NCBI RefSeq assembly: GCF_003614925.1
Contig: NZ_QYLP01000099.1
Span: forward strand, 38,428 to 102,427
Origin: Arthrobacter celericrescens
Lineage (GTDB): Bacteria > Actinomycetota > Actinomycetes > Actinomycetales > Micrococcaceae
Direction of reading: 5' to 3'
Length of the DNA: 64,000 bases
This document shows, piece by piece, positions 54,230 through 62,509 of the stretch. The position numbers were made by a program, and so were the translations under genes. Positions within the stretch are counted from its first letter, which is position 1, and each line of letters starts with the position of its first letter. Below the pieces are notes generated by a model. That model searched no databases. It saw only the letters and a list, made by a program, of their open reading frames with translations, and was not told the origin of the DNA.

Positions 54230-55927
54230 ATGAGTACCGTCAAGATCGAGGAAACCCCGGTCCAGGACCGGCCGATCCTTGAAATCAAGGACCTCGCCAT
54301 CACCTTCACCACCGGTGCCGGCGAGTTCAAGGCCGTCAAGAACGCCCACCTGAGCATCATGCCGGGCGAAACCGTCGCCATCGTGGGGGAGTCCGGTTCC
54401 GGGAAGTCGACGACGGCGCTCGCCGCCATCGGCCTGCTGCCCGGCAACGGCCGGGTCACCGGAGGACAGATCCTGCTCGACGGCGAAGACATCGCCCATG
54501 CGTCCGAGAAGCGCATGATCGAACTGCGCGGCAGCCACATCGGCATGGTCCCGCAGGACCCGATGTCCAACCTCAACCCGGTGTGGAAGATCGGCTACCA
54601 GGTGCGGGAGACGCTCAAGGCGAACGGCCGCCCCGACGGTCCCGACGACGTCGCCCGCGTCCTCGCTGAAGCGGGACTGCCTGACGCCCGCCGGCGTGCT
54701 CGGCAGTACCCGCACGAGTTCTCCGGCGGCATGCGCCAGCGCGCCCTGATCGCGATCGGCCTGAGCTGTGCGCCGAAACTGCTGATCGCCGACGAGCCGA
54801 CGTCCGCCCTGGACGTCACCGTGCAGCGCAGGATCCTGGACCACTTGGACAAGATGACCACGGAGCTGGGCACCTCGGTGCTGCTCATCACCCACGACCT
54901 CGGCCTGGCCGCCGAGCGTGCGGACAAAGTCGTGGTCATGTACCAGGGCAACGTGGTCGAGGCCGGGCCGTCGCTGGATTTGCTCCGCGACCCGCAGCAC
55001 CCGTACACCAGGCGGCTGGTTGAGTCCGCGCCGTCCCTGGCCTCCCGCCGCATCCAGTCCGCGAAGGAGCAGGGCATCGAGGCCGGTGACCTGCTGGCTC
55101 CGGCAGCCACGGGCCGTGGCCGGGACGATGTCCTGCAGGTCCGGAACCTCCGCAAGGTCTACAAGCTGCGCCAGGGCCTGGGGCAGAGTACCGACTTCGC
55201 CGCCGTGGACGACGTCAGCTTCAGCGTGAAGCGGGGCACCACCACCGCGATCGTGGGCGAGTCCGGTTCGGGAAAGTCCACCGTGGCGAAGATGGTCCTC
55301 CAGTTGGAGAGCCCCACCGAAGGGCAGATCATCTTCGACGGCGTGGACACCGCGGGGCTCAAAGGCAAGGAGCTCTTCACGTTCCGCCGGCGGGTGCAGC
55401 CGATCTTCCAGGACCCCTACGGTTCACTCGACCCGATGTACAACATCTACCGCACCATCGAGGAGCCCCTGCGGATCCACAAGATCGGGGACGCGGCCAG
55501 CCGGGAGAAGAAGGTCCGTGAACTCCTCGACCAGGTGGCCCTGCCGCAGGGCACCATGCAGCGCTACCCGAACGAGCTCTCGGGCGGCCAGCGCCAGCGG
55601 GTGGCCATCGCCCGGGCGCTCGCCCTGGACCCCGAGGTGATCATCTGCGACGAGGCCGTGTCCGCGCTGGACGTCCTCGTCCAGGCACAGGTCCTCAACC
55701 TGCTCACGGAACTGCAGTCGGAGCTGGGCCTGACTTACCTGTTCATCACCCATGACCTCGCCGTGGTGCGCCAGATCGCGGACCACGTCTGCGTCATGGA
55801 AAAGGGCAAGCTGGTCGAAACCGGCACCACGGACGACGTCTTCGACGCGCCGCAGCAGGACTACACCCGGGCCCTGTTGAACGCCATTCCCGGGGCGAGC
55901 CTCCTGCTCCCGCCCGCCGTGGCGTAG
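54230..55927 (+). CDS. Peptide ABC transporter double ATPase (DppD-DppF fusion)
   Basis: 565 residues, two ATP-binding domains. First: GESGSGKSTTALAAIG and FSGGMRQRALIAIGL, second: GESGSGKSTVAKMVLQ and LSGGQRQRVAIARAL. Linker is short. GGGAGG precedes the ATG. It directly follows its permeases, unlike the first operon. The Walker B of the second half reads IICDEAVSALD. Confidence 0.94.
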   Translation: MSTVKIEETPVQDRPILEIKDLAITFTTGAGEFKAVKNAHLSIMPGETVAIVGESGSGKSTTALAAIGLLPGNGRVTGGQILLDGEDIAHASEKRMIELRGSHIGMVPQDPMSNLNPVWKIGYQVRETLKANGRPDGPDDVARVLAEAGLPDARRRARQYPHEFSGGMRQRALIAIGLSCAPKLLIADEPTSALDVTVQRRILDHLDKMTTELGTSVLLITHDLGLAAERADKVVVMYQGNVVEAGPSLDLLRDPQHPYTRRLVESAPSLASRRIQSAKEQGIEAGDLLAPAATGRGRDDVLQVRNLRKVYKLRQGLGQSTDFAAVDDVSFSVKRGTTTAIVGESGSGKSTVAKMVLQLESPTEGQIIFDGVDTAGLKGKELFTFRRRVQPIFQDPYGSLDPMYNIYRTIEEPLRIHKIGDAASREKKVRELLDQVALPQGTMQRYPNELSGGQRQRVAIARALALDPEVIICDEAVSALDVLVQAQVLNLLTELQSELGLTYLFITHDLAVVRQIADHVCVMEKGKLVETGTTDDVFDAPQQDYTRALLNAIPGASLLLPPAVA

Positions 55928-55947
55928 CACCGCTTTCCGCCTGACGC

Positions 55948-55990
55948 ACGACGGCGACCTCCCGCCTCAAGGGCGGAAGGTCGCCGTCGT
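55948..55990. terminator. Terminator shared by ABC operon and SGNH gene
   Basis: ACGACGGCGACCTcCCGCC pairs with GGGCGGaAGGTCGCCGTCGT around a short loop, with one mismatch. It lies between the convergent genes. Confidence 0.8.
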
Positions 55991-56033
55991 ACGTTATTCC
56001 AGTGTGTTTGTTGCGGGACCGGACTTCCGGATT

Positions 56034-56876
56034 TCAGGACTCCGGGTCGTCGGCCGCCAGGCCGAGTTCGGAAAGCCGTCGGGTGAGGACCGCCGCGAGT
56101 TTCCGGTGCCCCGGGGCTGCCAGGTGGATGCCGTCCACAAGGTCCCCGGCGACGTCGTAGCGGGTGACCCAGTCGCCGACGCTGATGAACGGGACATCGG
56201 CATTGTCGGCGATCCGGCCAAGCAGGGCATCGACTTCCGCGCGCCTGCCGCCGCCGTTGGCGGCACCGCGGGACAGCGTGCCGATCATCAGCAGGCGGCT
56301 GCCGGGGTAGCGGCTCCGCAGGGCCGAGAGCAGCCGGTCGGCGTTCTCGGTGATCCGGGCGTCGTCGGCGCCCTGGCGCACGTCGTTGCCTCCGCCCTGC
56401 ACCACGATGAGGGGCGGGGTGCCGTAGGGGAGCAGCCAGTCACCGTTCTGCAGGGCGTCGATGTAATTGCCGGTGCTGCCGTTGTGTGCGACGAAGCCTG
56501 TTCCGCTCTTGCCCGCGTAGAACACGGTGTAGCCGACGGCGGCGAGGGCGCTCCGGGGCCAGGAGCCTTCCGGCTCGGACTGGGAGTCGCCGATGAGCAC
56601 GGCGGTGTGGCGGATGTCGGCCAGGACCACCTCGTCGCGGTTGTTGCGCGGGTTCCGGAACACGGAGCCCGGCGGAAGGCTCGCCGGATCCGGTTCGGAC
56701 AGCCCCGCCTGCGGTTTGGGGGCGGCGACAGGCTGGCCGGATGCGGCAACGGGGACGGTGGTTCGTTTGCTTGTTGCCGTGGCCTCGCTTCCGGGCGGCT
56801 GTGTACATCCGGAGCAGACCAAGGCGAGGGCAAGGAGGGGGGCAGCGCCGAGAAGGGCGGCGCGTCGGGTTCGCAT
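56034..56876 (-). CDS. SGNH/GDSL hydrolase lipoprotein
   Basis: 280 residues. Signal peptide with lipobox VCSGC (Cys near 24) and a Pro/Ala/Thr-rich stalk, so it is surface-anchored. Catalytic blocks: block I LIGDSQSEP (Ser), block III GGGNDVRQG (Asn), block V DGIHLAAPGH (Asp and His). It probably removes acetyl or acyl groups from a cell-wall or extracellular sugar polymer. Convergent with the ABC operon, divergent from typA. Confidence 0.9.
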   Translation of the reverse strand: MRTRRAALLGAAPLLALALVCSGCTQPPGSEATATSKRTTVPVAASGQPVAAPKPQAGLSEPDPASLPPGSVFRNPRNNRDEVVLADIRHTAVLIGDSQSEPEGSWPRSALAAVGYTVFYAGKSGTGFVAHNGSTGNYIDALQNGDWLLPYGTPPLIVVQGGGNDVRQGADDARITENADRLLSALRSRYPGSRLLMIGTLSRGAANGGGRRAEVDALLGRIADNADVPFISVGDWVTRYDVAGDLVDGIHLAAPGHRKLAAVLTRRLSELGLAADDPES

Positions 56877-57051
56877 TGGGGTTCTCCTGGCGGCTTGCTG
56901 CGATCTTCATTGCAATGCTGGGGCATCGGGATCCCAAAAGACAGGGCCCGCGTATTTCTGTTCTGCAACAAACCGAGGCGGAGGGTTGTGATGGCGGACA
57001 CTTTTGGCCCGGAAGGCAGCTTGCCGTTAGGCCAACCCTTGCCGCAGCATT

Positions 57052-57057
57052 TAGAAT
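57052..57057 (+). promoter_or_regulatory. -10 box of typA
   Basis: TAGAAT, with weak -35 candidates upstream. It gives a leader of roughly 96 bases. The 283-base gap from 56877 holds nothing else clear. Confidence 0.4.
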
Positions 57058-57159
57058 TTAGGGAGGTGCCCTGTGCAAAGGGTCTGATTGTCGTGCGTTC
57101 CGTCCCTGGAAATGGCGCGATACCACAGCTGACTTCACCACTGAATCGAGCCATCACGC

Positions 57160-59088
57160 ATGTCTGAAACCACCACCCAAACTGCCGCGAACACTGCCTC
57201 GCGCAGTGATCTCCGCAACGTAGCGATTGTGGCCCACGTTGACCACGGCAAGACCACTTTGGTCGATGCCATGCTCAAGCAGACCAACTCCTTCGCAGCG
57301 CACGGCGAGGTTGAAGACCGGGTCATGGACTCCGGCGACCTGGAACGCGAAAAGGGCATCACCATCCTCGCCAAGAACACCACGGTTGCCTACAACGGCC
57401 CGTCGTCCAACGGCGAAACCATCACCATCAACGTGATCGACACCCCCGGCCACGCCGACTTCGGCGGCGAGGTGGAGCGCGGCCTGTCCATGGTTGACGG
57501 CGTCGTGCTGCTGGTGGACTCCTCCGAAGGTCCGCTCCCGCAGACCCGCTTCGTGCTCCGCAAGGCCCTCGCCGCTCACCTGCCGGTGATCCTGCTGGTC
57601 AACAAGACCGACCGCCCGGACGCCCGCATCGACGAGGTTGTCCACGAGTCCATGGACCTGCTCCTGGGCCTGGCCTCCGACCTGGCCGACGAGGTCCCGG
57701 ACCTGGACCTGGACAAGGTCCTGGAAGTTCCCGTGGTCTACGCCGCCGCCAAGGTGGGCCGCGCGTCCCTCGAACAGCCCGCTGACGGTTCCGCACCGGA
57801 CAACGAAGACCTCGAGCCGCTGTTCAAGACCATCATCGAGCACATCCCCGCTCCGAAGTACAACCCCGAGGGTGTCCTGCAGGCACACGTCACCAACCTT
57901 GACGCCTCGCCGTTCCTCGGCCGCCTTGCCCTGCTCCGGATCTACAACGGCACGCTGCGCAAGGGCCAGCAGGTTGCCTGGGCCCGCCAGAACGGCGAGC
58001 TGAAGACCGTGAAGATCACCGAACTCCTGGCCACCAAGGCACTGGATCGCGTGCCGGCAGAATCCGCAGGTCCGGGCGAGATCGTCGCCGTCGCCGGCAT
58101 CGAGGACATCACCATCGGTGAAACCCTCACCGACGTCGAGAACCCGCAGCCGCTGCCGCTGATCACGGTGGACGACCCCGCGATCTCCATGACGATCGGT
58201 ATCAACACCTCGCCGCTGGCCGGCAAGGTCAAGGGTGCCAAGGTCACGGCCCGCCAGGTCAAGGACCGCCTCGACAAGGAACTGATTGGTAACGTCTCCA
58301 TCAAGGTCCTTCCCACCGAGCGTCCGGACGCCTGGGAAGTCCAGGGCCGTGGCGAGCTCGCCCTGGCCATCCTCGTGGAGCAGATGCGCCGCGAAGGCTT
58401 CGAGCTGACCGTGGGCAAGCCGCAGGTGGTCACCCGGACCATCGACGGCAAGGTCCACGAGCCGATGGAGCACATGACCATCGACGTGCCCGAGGAATAC
58501 CTTGGCGCCGTCACGCAGCTCATGGCCGCGCGCAAGGGCCGCATGACGAACATGGCCAACCACGGTACCGGCTGGTGCCGCATGGAGTTCATCGTCCCCG
58601 CCCGTGGCCTGATCGGTTTCCGCACCAAGTTCCTCACCGACACCCGCGGCGCAGGCATCGCCTCCTCCATCGCCGAGGGCTACGAGCCGTGGGCCGGCCC
58701 CATCGAGTACCGCACCAACGGTTCGATGGTTGCCGACCGCGCGGGCGTCGTGACCCCGTTCGCCATGATCAACCTGCAGGAACGCGGATCCTTCTTCGTC
58801 AAGCCCACGTCCGAGGTCTACGAAGGCATGATCGTGGGCGAGAACTCCCGCGCCGACGACATGGACGTCAACATCACCAAGGAAAAGAAGCTCACCAACA
58901 TGCGTGCCGCTTCCTCGGACTCCTTCGAGAACCTGACCCCGCCGCGCGAGCTGACCCTCGAAGAGTCCCTCGAGTTCGCCCGCGAAGACGAGTGCGTCGA
59001 GGTCACCCCCGAGGACATCCGCATCCGCAAGGTCATCCTGGACTCCAACGAGCGTGCCAAGGCTGCCCGCGCCCGCGCCAAGGCCTAA
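57160..59088 (+). CDS. typA: Ribosome-binding GTPase TypA/BipA
   Basis: 642 residues. G motifs: AHVDHGKTTLVDAML (G1), DSGDLEREKGITILAKN (G2), DTPGHADFGGEVER (G3) and NKTDRPDAR (G4). Elongation-factor-like domains follow, and the TypA-specific C-terminal domain ends near NLTPPRELTLEESLEFAREDECVEVTP. It acts on the ribosome in stress and 50S assembly. A single gene; a small membrane protein gene follows 27 bases later. Confidence 0.96.
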   Translation: MSETTTQTAANTASRSDLRNVAIVAHVDHGKTTLVDAMLKQTNSFAAHGEVEDRVMDSGDLEREKGITILAKNTTVAYNGPSSNGETITINVIDTPGHADFGGEVERGLSMVDGVVLLVDSSEGPLPQTRFVLRKALAAHLPVILLVNKTDRPDARIDEVVHESMDLLLGLASDLADEVPDLDLDKVLEVPVVYAAAKVGRASLEQPADGSAPDNEDLEPLFKTIIEHIPAPKYNPEGVLQAHVTNLDASPFLGRLALLRIYNGTLRKGQQVAWARQNGELKTVKITELLATKALDRVPAESAGPGEIVAVAGIEDITIGETLTDVENPQPLPLITVDDPAISMTIGINTSPLAGKVKGAKVTARQVKDRLDKELIGNVSIKVLPTERPDAWEVQGRGELALAILVEQMRREGFELTVGKPQVVTRTIDGKVHEPMEHMTIDVPEEYLGAVTQLMAARKGRMTNMANHGTGWCRMEFIVPARGLIGFRTKFLTDTRGAGIASSIAEGYEPWAGPIEYRTNGSMVADRAGVVTPFAMINLQERGSFFVKPTSEVYEGMIVGENSRADDMDVNITKEKKLTNMRAASSDSFENLTPPRELTLEESLEFAREDECVEVTPEDIRIRKVILDSNERAKAARARAKA

Positions 59089-59115
59089 GGGCCCGGCAGC
59101 AGTCCGGTTTAAGCA

Positions 59116-59490
59116 ATGAGAAAGAGGGTCACCGGAGCGTTCCGCGGCATCGCCGCAGCGCTTCCGGTGGCCCTTTTTGCTGCCCTCGCCGGCACCGCGC
59201 TGCACCGGCAAGCGGTGCTGCTGGCCGGCGTCGAACTCTATTGGGGACCGGTGGCCGCGCTGCTGCTGCTCGCGGCGCTGGAACTGCTGCTGGCGGGAAG
59301 CTACCGGTCCTTGATCCCGACGGCGGTGGCCGGCGTCGCCTGCTACGTCCTGGTGGGCGTGCTCGCCGCGGCCGGGCCCGGGAAACAGCTGATACTGGCC
59401 GACGTTCCGGGCAACCTGTGGGTGTACGGGATCGCCGGCGTCACCCTGGTGATGCTGATGGTGGGGCGGGTGTTTGCGCGCCGGCGCTGA
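59116..59490 (+). CDS. Small membrane protein (possibly DUF6113)
   Basis: 124 residues with four predicted helices (about residues 12-32, 40-60, 67-88, 98-118). The charged N terminus MRKRVTGAFRG and the C-terminal RVFARRR suggest both ends lie in the cytoplasm. It probably belongs to the DUF6113-type actinobacterial family found after typA, but the assignment is tentative. No function known. Confidence 0.7.
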   Translation: MRKRVTGAFRGIAAALPVALFAALAGTALHRQAVLLAGVELYWGPVAALLLLAALELLLAGSYRSLIPTAVAGVACYVLVGVLAAAGPGKQLILADVPGNLWVYGIAGVTLVMLMVGRVFARRR

Positions 59491-59502
59491 TACCTCCAGG
59501 CC

Positions 59503-59623
59503 GGACATGTCCTGCCCCGGAGACCAGGATTGGACATCTCACTAACATGTCCAATCGTCATGGCGTTGGCCGGACATGTCCTTCGCGTCCTTCGCGGCGG
59601 ACCGGCCAAGGAGGGACATGTCC
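59503..59623. repeat. Cluster of GGACATGTCC palindromes
   Basis: Perfect 10-base palindromes GGACATGTCC at 59503-59512, 59572-59581 and 59614-59623. Between them ATTGGACAT (59529-59537) and ATGTCCAAT (59547-59555) form a nine-base stem with a nine-base loop. The cluster fills most of the 222 bases between the small membrane protein and the AbiEi/DUF559-like gene. Confidence 0.85.
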
Positions 59624-59652
59624 ACCCTTTGATGCCGAGGCAGCGCATGTGC

Positions 59653-59661
59653 TTATCCACA
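59653..59661 (+). other. DnaA-box-like site
   Basis: TTATCCACA followed by TAC, the same 12 bases as at 42274. It lies 51 bases before the AbiEi/DUF559-like start codon. Confidence 0.5.
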
Positions 59662-59712
59662 TACGCCCGCCGGGGACTTCCGAGCTCTTTGGCTGCGCGG
59701 AAGCATGGCTTC

Positions 59713-60345
59713 ATGGTCAACATCAGTGACGTGCTATCCGTTTACGGAGGTGTAGCGCGCGCCAAGCACCTTTCCATGGCCGGCATTTCGAACCGTCAGA
59801 TCCAGGCGGCTCTGACCGGCGGACAAGTGTCCAGGATTGCGCGTGGTGTCTACGCGTCGCACGGCGCCAACCCAACACTGCGTGCCATCCGCGCGCTCCC
59901 GGCTGAGCCCGCTTGCGTTTCGGCAGCGGAGCTTGCCGGGCTGTGGGTCCTACGGACTCCGGGCGAACCCCACATCGCAGTGCCGCACAGCCGGAGGTAC
60001 CCGGGATTTCATTGCCACAGGACTCCGTCCCCGCCGACGTTGCTGGATTCGGTGGTCCTGGCCATGGGTTGCCTGCCAGAGCCGGAGGGTCTGGTCATCG
60101 TTGAATCGGCCGTCGCCCTCAAGCGGCTGTCGCTGACCGCCATCAGGGCAGGGTTCCATGTGGAGTCCCAGGTGAACGTTCCTGGTATGGGGCACCTTGA
60201 ACTCATGGTCGATGGAAGGCTTGGCATCGAGGCGGACGGCGCGGAATTCCACATGGACAAACAGAGTTTCGAAGAAGACCGAAGACGCTGGAACATCACA
60301 ACACGGCTTGGAATTCCAACCCTTGCGGTCAGAACCTTGCGCATT
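59713..60345 (+). pseudogene. AbiEi-like antitoxin domain plus DUF559-like nuclease fold, 3' end degraded
   Basis: From the ATG at 59713, an N-terminal winged-helix AbiEi-like part (VYGGVARAKHLSMAGISNRQ, RGVYASHGANPTLRAIRAL) is followed by a nuclease-like domain with LGIEADGAEFHMDKQSFEEDRRRW and RLGIPTLAVR. Normal family members end within about 25-30 residues after this. Here the frame has no proper stop: it continues to 60900, across an antisense gene and into fdxA. The recognisable part ends near 60330, next to further GGACATGTCC-type repeats. Probably a broken or altered copy of a multi-copy family; the function of such solitary proteins is unclear. Confidence 0.65.
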
Positions 60346-60353
60346 TCCCTGTT

Positions 60354-60388
60354 ATGTCCAGGCCTCCTCGCGAAAAGCGGACATGTCC
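60354..60388. repeat. Second GGACATGTCC-type repeat block
   Basis: ATGTCC (60354-60359) and GGACAT (60379-60384) are inverted to each other, and 60379-60388 is a perfect GGACATGTCC. It lies at the point where the AbiEi/DUF559-like sequence stops being recognisable. Confidence 0.75.
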
Positions 60389-60405
60389 GTGCGGGCGGGG
60401 CCACG

Positions 60406-60636
60406 TCAGCGCGCACTCCTCCTCGGCGGGGGCGGCGGCACGGCCTTGGCCGCCACCACCAGGTCCAGGGGGATCTCGACGTCGGACTGCCGGGTGCGGA
60501 TGGTGCAGGAACCGGCGGCGGAGGCGAGCAGGTAACCGAGTGCGTCCGTGAAGCCTCCTTCGATCCGGTAACGCACCACCACGCGTGTTCCTTCAGCGGC
60601 GGTCAAGAGGAAATCCTGGGGACGGGACGGGTTCAC
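60406..60636 (-). CDS. Small SH3-like protein related to N-terminal domain of GNAT acetyltransferases
   Basis: 76 residues. The sequence RVVVRYRIEGGFTDALGYLL, then CTIRTRQSDVEIPLDLVVAAKAVPPPPPRR, resembles the small beta-barrel in front of the GNAT domain in mycobacterial-type acetyltransferases (Rv0428c-like). Here it stands alone; no GNAT follows. GTG start with TACTAT six bases upstream indicates a leaderless mRNA. It is divergent from fdxA. Confidence 0.65.
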   Translation of the reverse strand: MNPSRPQDFLLTAAEGTRVVVRYRIEGGFTDALGYLLASAAGSCTIRTRQSDVEIPLDLVVAAKAVPPPPPRRSAR

Positions 60637-60642
60637 CAGTTC

Positions 60643-60648
60643 ATAGTA
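60643..60648 (-). promoter_or_regulatory. -10 box of the SH3-like gene, leaderless arrangement
   Basis: Read on the minus strand, TACTAT ends six bases before the GTG at 60636. Confidence 0.5.
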
Positions 60649-60775
60649 GGACGCCCGGCTAGGTTCGTGCGTCGGGCTTGTTGGATAATAGGCTCAGAAT
60701 TCAACAGGTCCGGCGGACAAGGCCGGATGCACCATCCGGGCACCTGCCTGGAGCAACTCTGGAGAGGCAAGGGAC

Positions 60776-61102
60776 GTGACTTACGTAATCGCGCAGCCGT
60801 GTGTGGACGTCAAGGACAAGGCATGCATCGAAGAATGCCCGGTCGACTGCATCTACGAAGGCGAGCGGTCCCTCTACATCCACCCGGACGAATGCGTTGA
60901 CTGCGGCGCCTGCGAGCCCGTGTGCCCGGTGGAGGCCATCTACTACGAGGACGACACCCCGGAAGAGTGGGCCGATTACTACAAGGCCAACGTCGAGTTC
61001 TTCGACGACCTCGGCTCGCCCGGCGGTGCCGCCAAGATCGGCAACACCGGCAAGGACCACCCCTTCATCGCCGCCCTGCCCCCGCAGAACCAGGACCACT
61101 AG
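60776..61102 (+). CDS. fdxA: Seven-iron ferredoxin
   Basis: 108 residues, GTG start. Cysteines at 9, 17, 21, 25, 40, 43, 46 and 50. By analogy with Azotobacter FdI, Cys9, 17 and 50 hold the 3Fe-4S cluster, Cys21, 40, 43 and 46 the 4Fe-4S cluster, and Cys25 is free. It carries electrons in the cytoplasm. A TAGGCT -10 (60689-60694) precedes it. dapC follows after 14 bases, a pair conserved in actinobacteria (Rv1177-Rv1178 in M. tuberculosis). Confidence 0.96.
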   Translation: MTYVIAQPCVDVKDKACIEECPVDCIYEGERSLYIHPDECVDCGACEPVCPVEAIYYEDDTPEEWADYYKANVEFFDDLGSPGGAAKIGNTGKDHPFIAALPPQNQDH

Positions 61103-61116
61103 GACCGGGTGCCCCT

Positions 61117-62265
61117 TTGATCTCCGCGGCGCCGTCCTTCGGCCTTGACCTGCCCGATTACCCGTGGGAAGCCATGGCCCCGTACCTGGCCAAGGCTTCG
61201 GAACATCCGGGCGGTGTAGTCAACCTGTCCATTGGGACTCCCGTCGACCCGACGCCCCAGCTGGTCAGGGACGCCCTGGCGGCGGCTTCGGACTCGCACG
61301 GGTATCCGACGGTCCACGGCACCGAAGCCCTGCGCCAGGCGGTGTCCGCGTGGTTCGCTACCCGCCGCGGAGTGCCGGGCCTCGACCCCAAGGATGTCCT
61401 GCCGACCATCGGTTCCAAGGAACTTGTGGCCTGGTTGCCGTTCCTGCTGGGGCTGCGTCCCGGCGACGTCGTGGTGCGGCCCACGGTCGCGTACCCGACC
61501 TATGACATCGGCGCCACCCTCGCCGGTGCCACCGCCGTCGCCGCGGACGATCTTGACGAGCTCGACGCCGCGACCCGCGCCAAAGTGCGCCTGGTCTGGG
61601 TCAACTCGCCCGGCAACCCCACCGGAAGCGTCCGCGACGCTGCGTCCTTGAAGGCGATCGTGGAGCAGGCCCGCCAGGTGGGGGCCGTGGTGGCTTCCGA
61701 CGAATGCTACGCCGAGCTCGGCTGGGGGGAGTGGGACGCCCAGCGTGGCGGCGAAGCGGTGCCCAGCATCCTGGACCCCCGCGTCAGCGGCGGCTCCAAT
61801 GACGGACTCCTCAGCGTCTACTCGCTGAGCAAGCAGTCCAACCTTGCCGGCTACCGTGCCGCGTTCGTGGCGGGGGATTCGGCCATCGTGGCCAACCTGG
61901 TCAACAGCCGCAAGCACGCGGGCATGATTGTGCCCTACCCGGTGCAGGAAGCCATGCGCGTGGTATTGGGCGACGCCGGGCACGTCCTGGCGCAGAAGGA
62001 CCTCTACCGTTCCCGCCGGGAACGGCTGCTGCCCGCGCTTGAAGGATTCGGCCTGCAGATCCACGAGTCAAAGGCGGGCCTATACCTCTGGGCAACCGCG
62101 GGCGAAGCCACTTGGGACACGGTGCAACGCTTCGCGGAACTCGGCATCGTCGTCGGCCCCGGCGTCTTCTACGGCGACGCCGGAAACGGTTTCGTCCGGG
62201 TGGCACTGACCGGTTCGGACGAGCGGATCGACGCCGCGGTGGAGCGCCTGGGCGCCAGCGGCTGA
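61117..62265 (+). CDS. dapC: Succinyldiaminopimelate aminotransferase
   Basis: 382 residues from a TTG at 61117 (GGGTG upstream); the open frame runs further back through fdxA in another frame and is rejected. Class I aminotransferase: PLP lysine in VYSLSKQSNLAGYRAAF, NSPGNPTGSVR and VVASDECYAELGW. By position after fdxA and by similarity it is the DapC enzyme of lysine and peptidoglycan synthesis; a general aminotransferase is the alternative. Confidence 0.9.
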   Translation: MISAAPSFGLDLPDYPWEAMAPYLAKASEHPGGVVNLSIGTPVDPTPQLVRDALAAASDSHGYPTVHGTEALRQAVSAWFATRRGVPGLDPKDVLPTIGSKELVAWLPFLLGLRPGDVVVRPTVAYPTYDIGATLAGATAVAADDLDELDAATRAKVRLVWVNSPGNPTGSVRDAASLKAIVEQARQVGAVVASDECYAELGWGEWDAQRGGEAVPSILDPRVSGGSNDGLLSVYSLSKQSNLAGYRAAFVAGDSAIVANLVNSRKHAGMIVPYPVQEAMRVVLGDAGHVLAQKDLYRSRRERLLPALEGFGLQIHESKAGLYLWATAGEATWDTVQRFAELGIVVGPGVFYGDAGNGFVRVALTGSDERIDAAVERLGASG

Positions 62266-62334
62266 GCCCGCCCCGCCCGCGCTGTGAGCTGCGGCACATT
62301 CAGCGGCTTCGGCGCGGTAACCGGGCTTCCCGGA

Positions 62335-62364
62335 TTAGTTCCTCCCGGGCGCTGGGGGTAGCTT
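62335..62364 (+). promoter_or_regulatory. Probable promoter of gltA
   Basis: TTAGTT (62335-62340), 18 bases, TAGCTT (62359-62364). The leader would be about 140 bases and holds a GCGCC-CGGTCG-GGCGC hairpin (62433-62448). Confidence 0.45.
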
Positions 62365-62509
62365 ATTACTGACTATTGATGGTGGCTTTCGAAGGAAAGC
62401 AGTCCAATCGCCCGGACCACAACCGGCGGGATGCGCCCGGTCGGGCGCCACCGGAAGTTGGTTGGATCAAGCTTTCTACGGAGGCCAAGAGCCTCATGAA
62501 GGGGACTCC

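Noticed and set aside
57061..57167. Small frame in the typA leader beginning GTGCCCTGT
   Set aside because: It has a GGAGG-like site but runs past the typA start in another frame and has no supporting features.
57154..59508. A 784-codon minus-strand frame opposite typA
   Set aside because: It is antisense to typA and part of the next gene; its composition (GVDHG, VDQ-type repeats) is what reversed codons give.
60922..61116. Upstream extension of the dapC frame through fdxA
   Set aside because: It overlaps fdxA in another frame. The family begins at the TTG at 61117.
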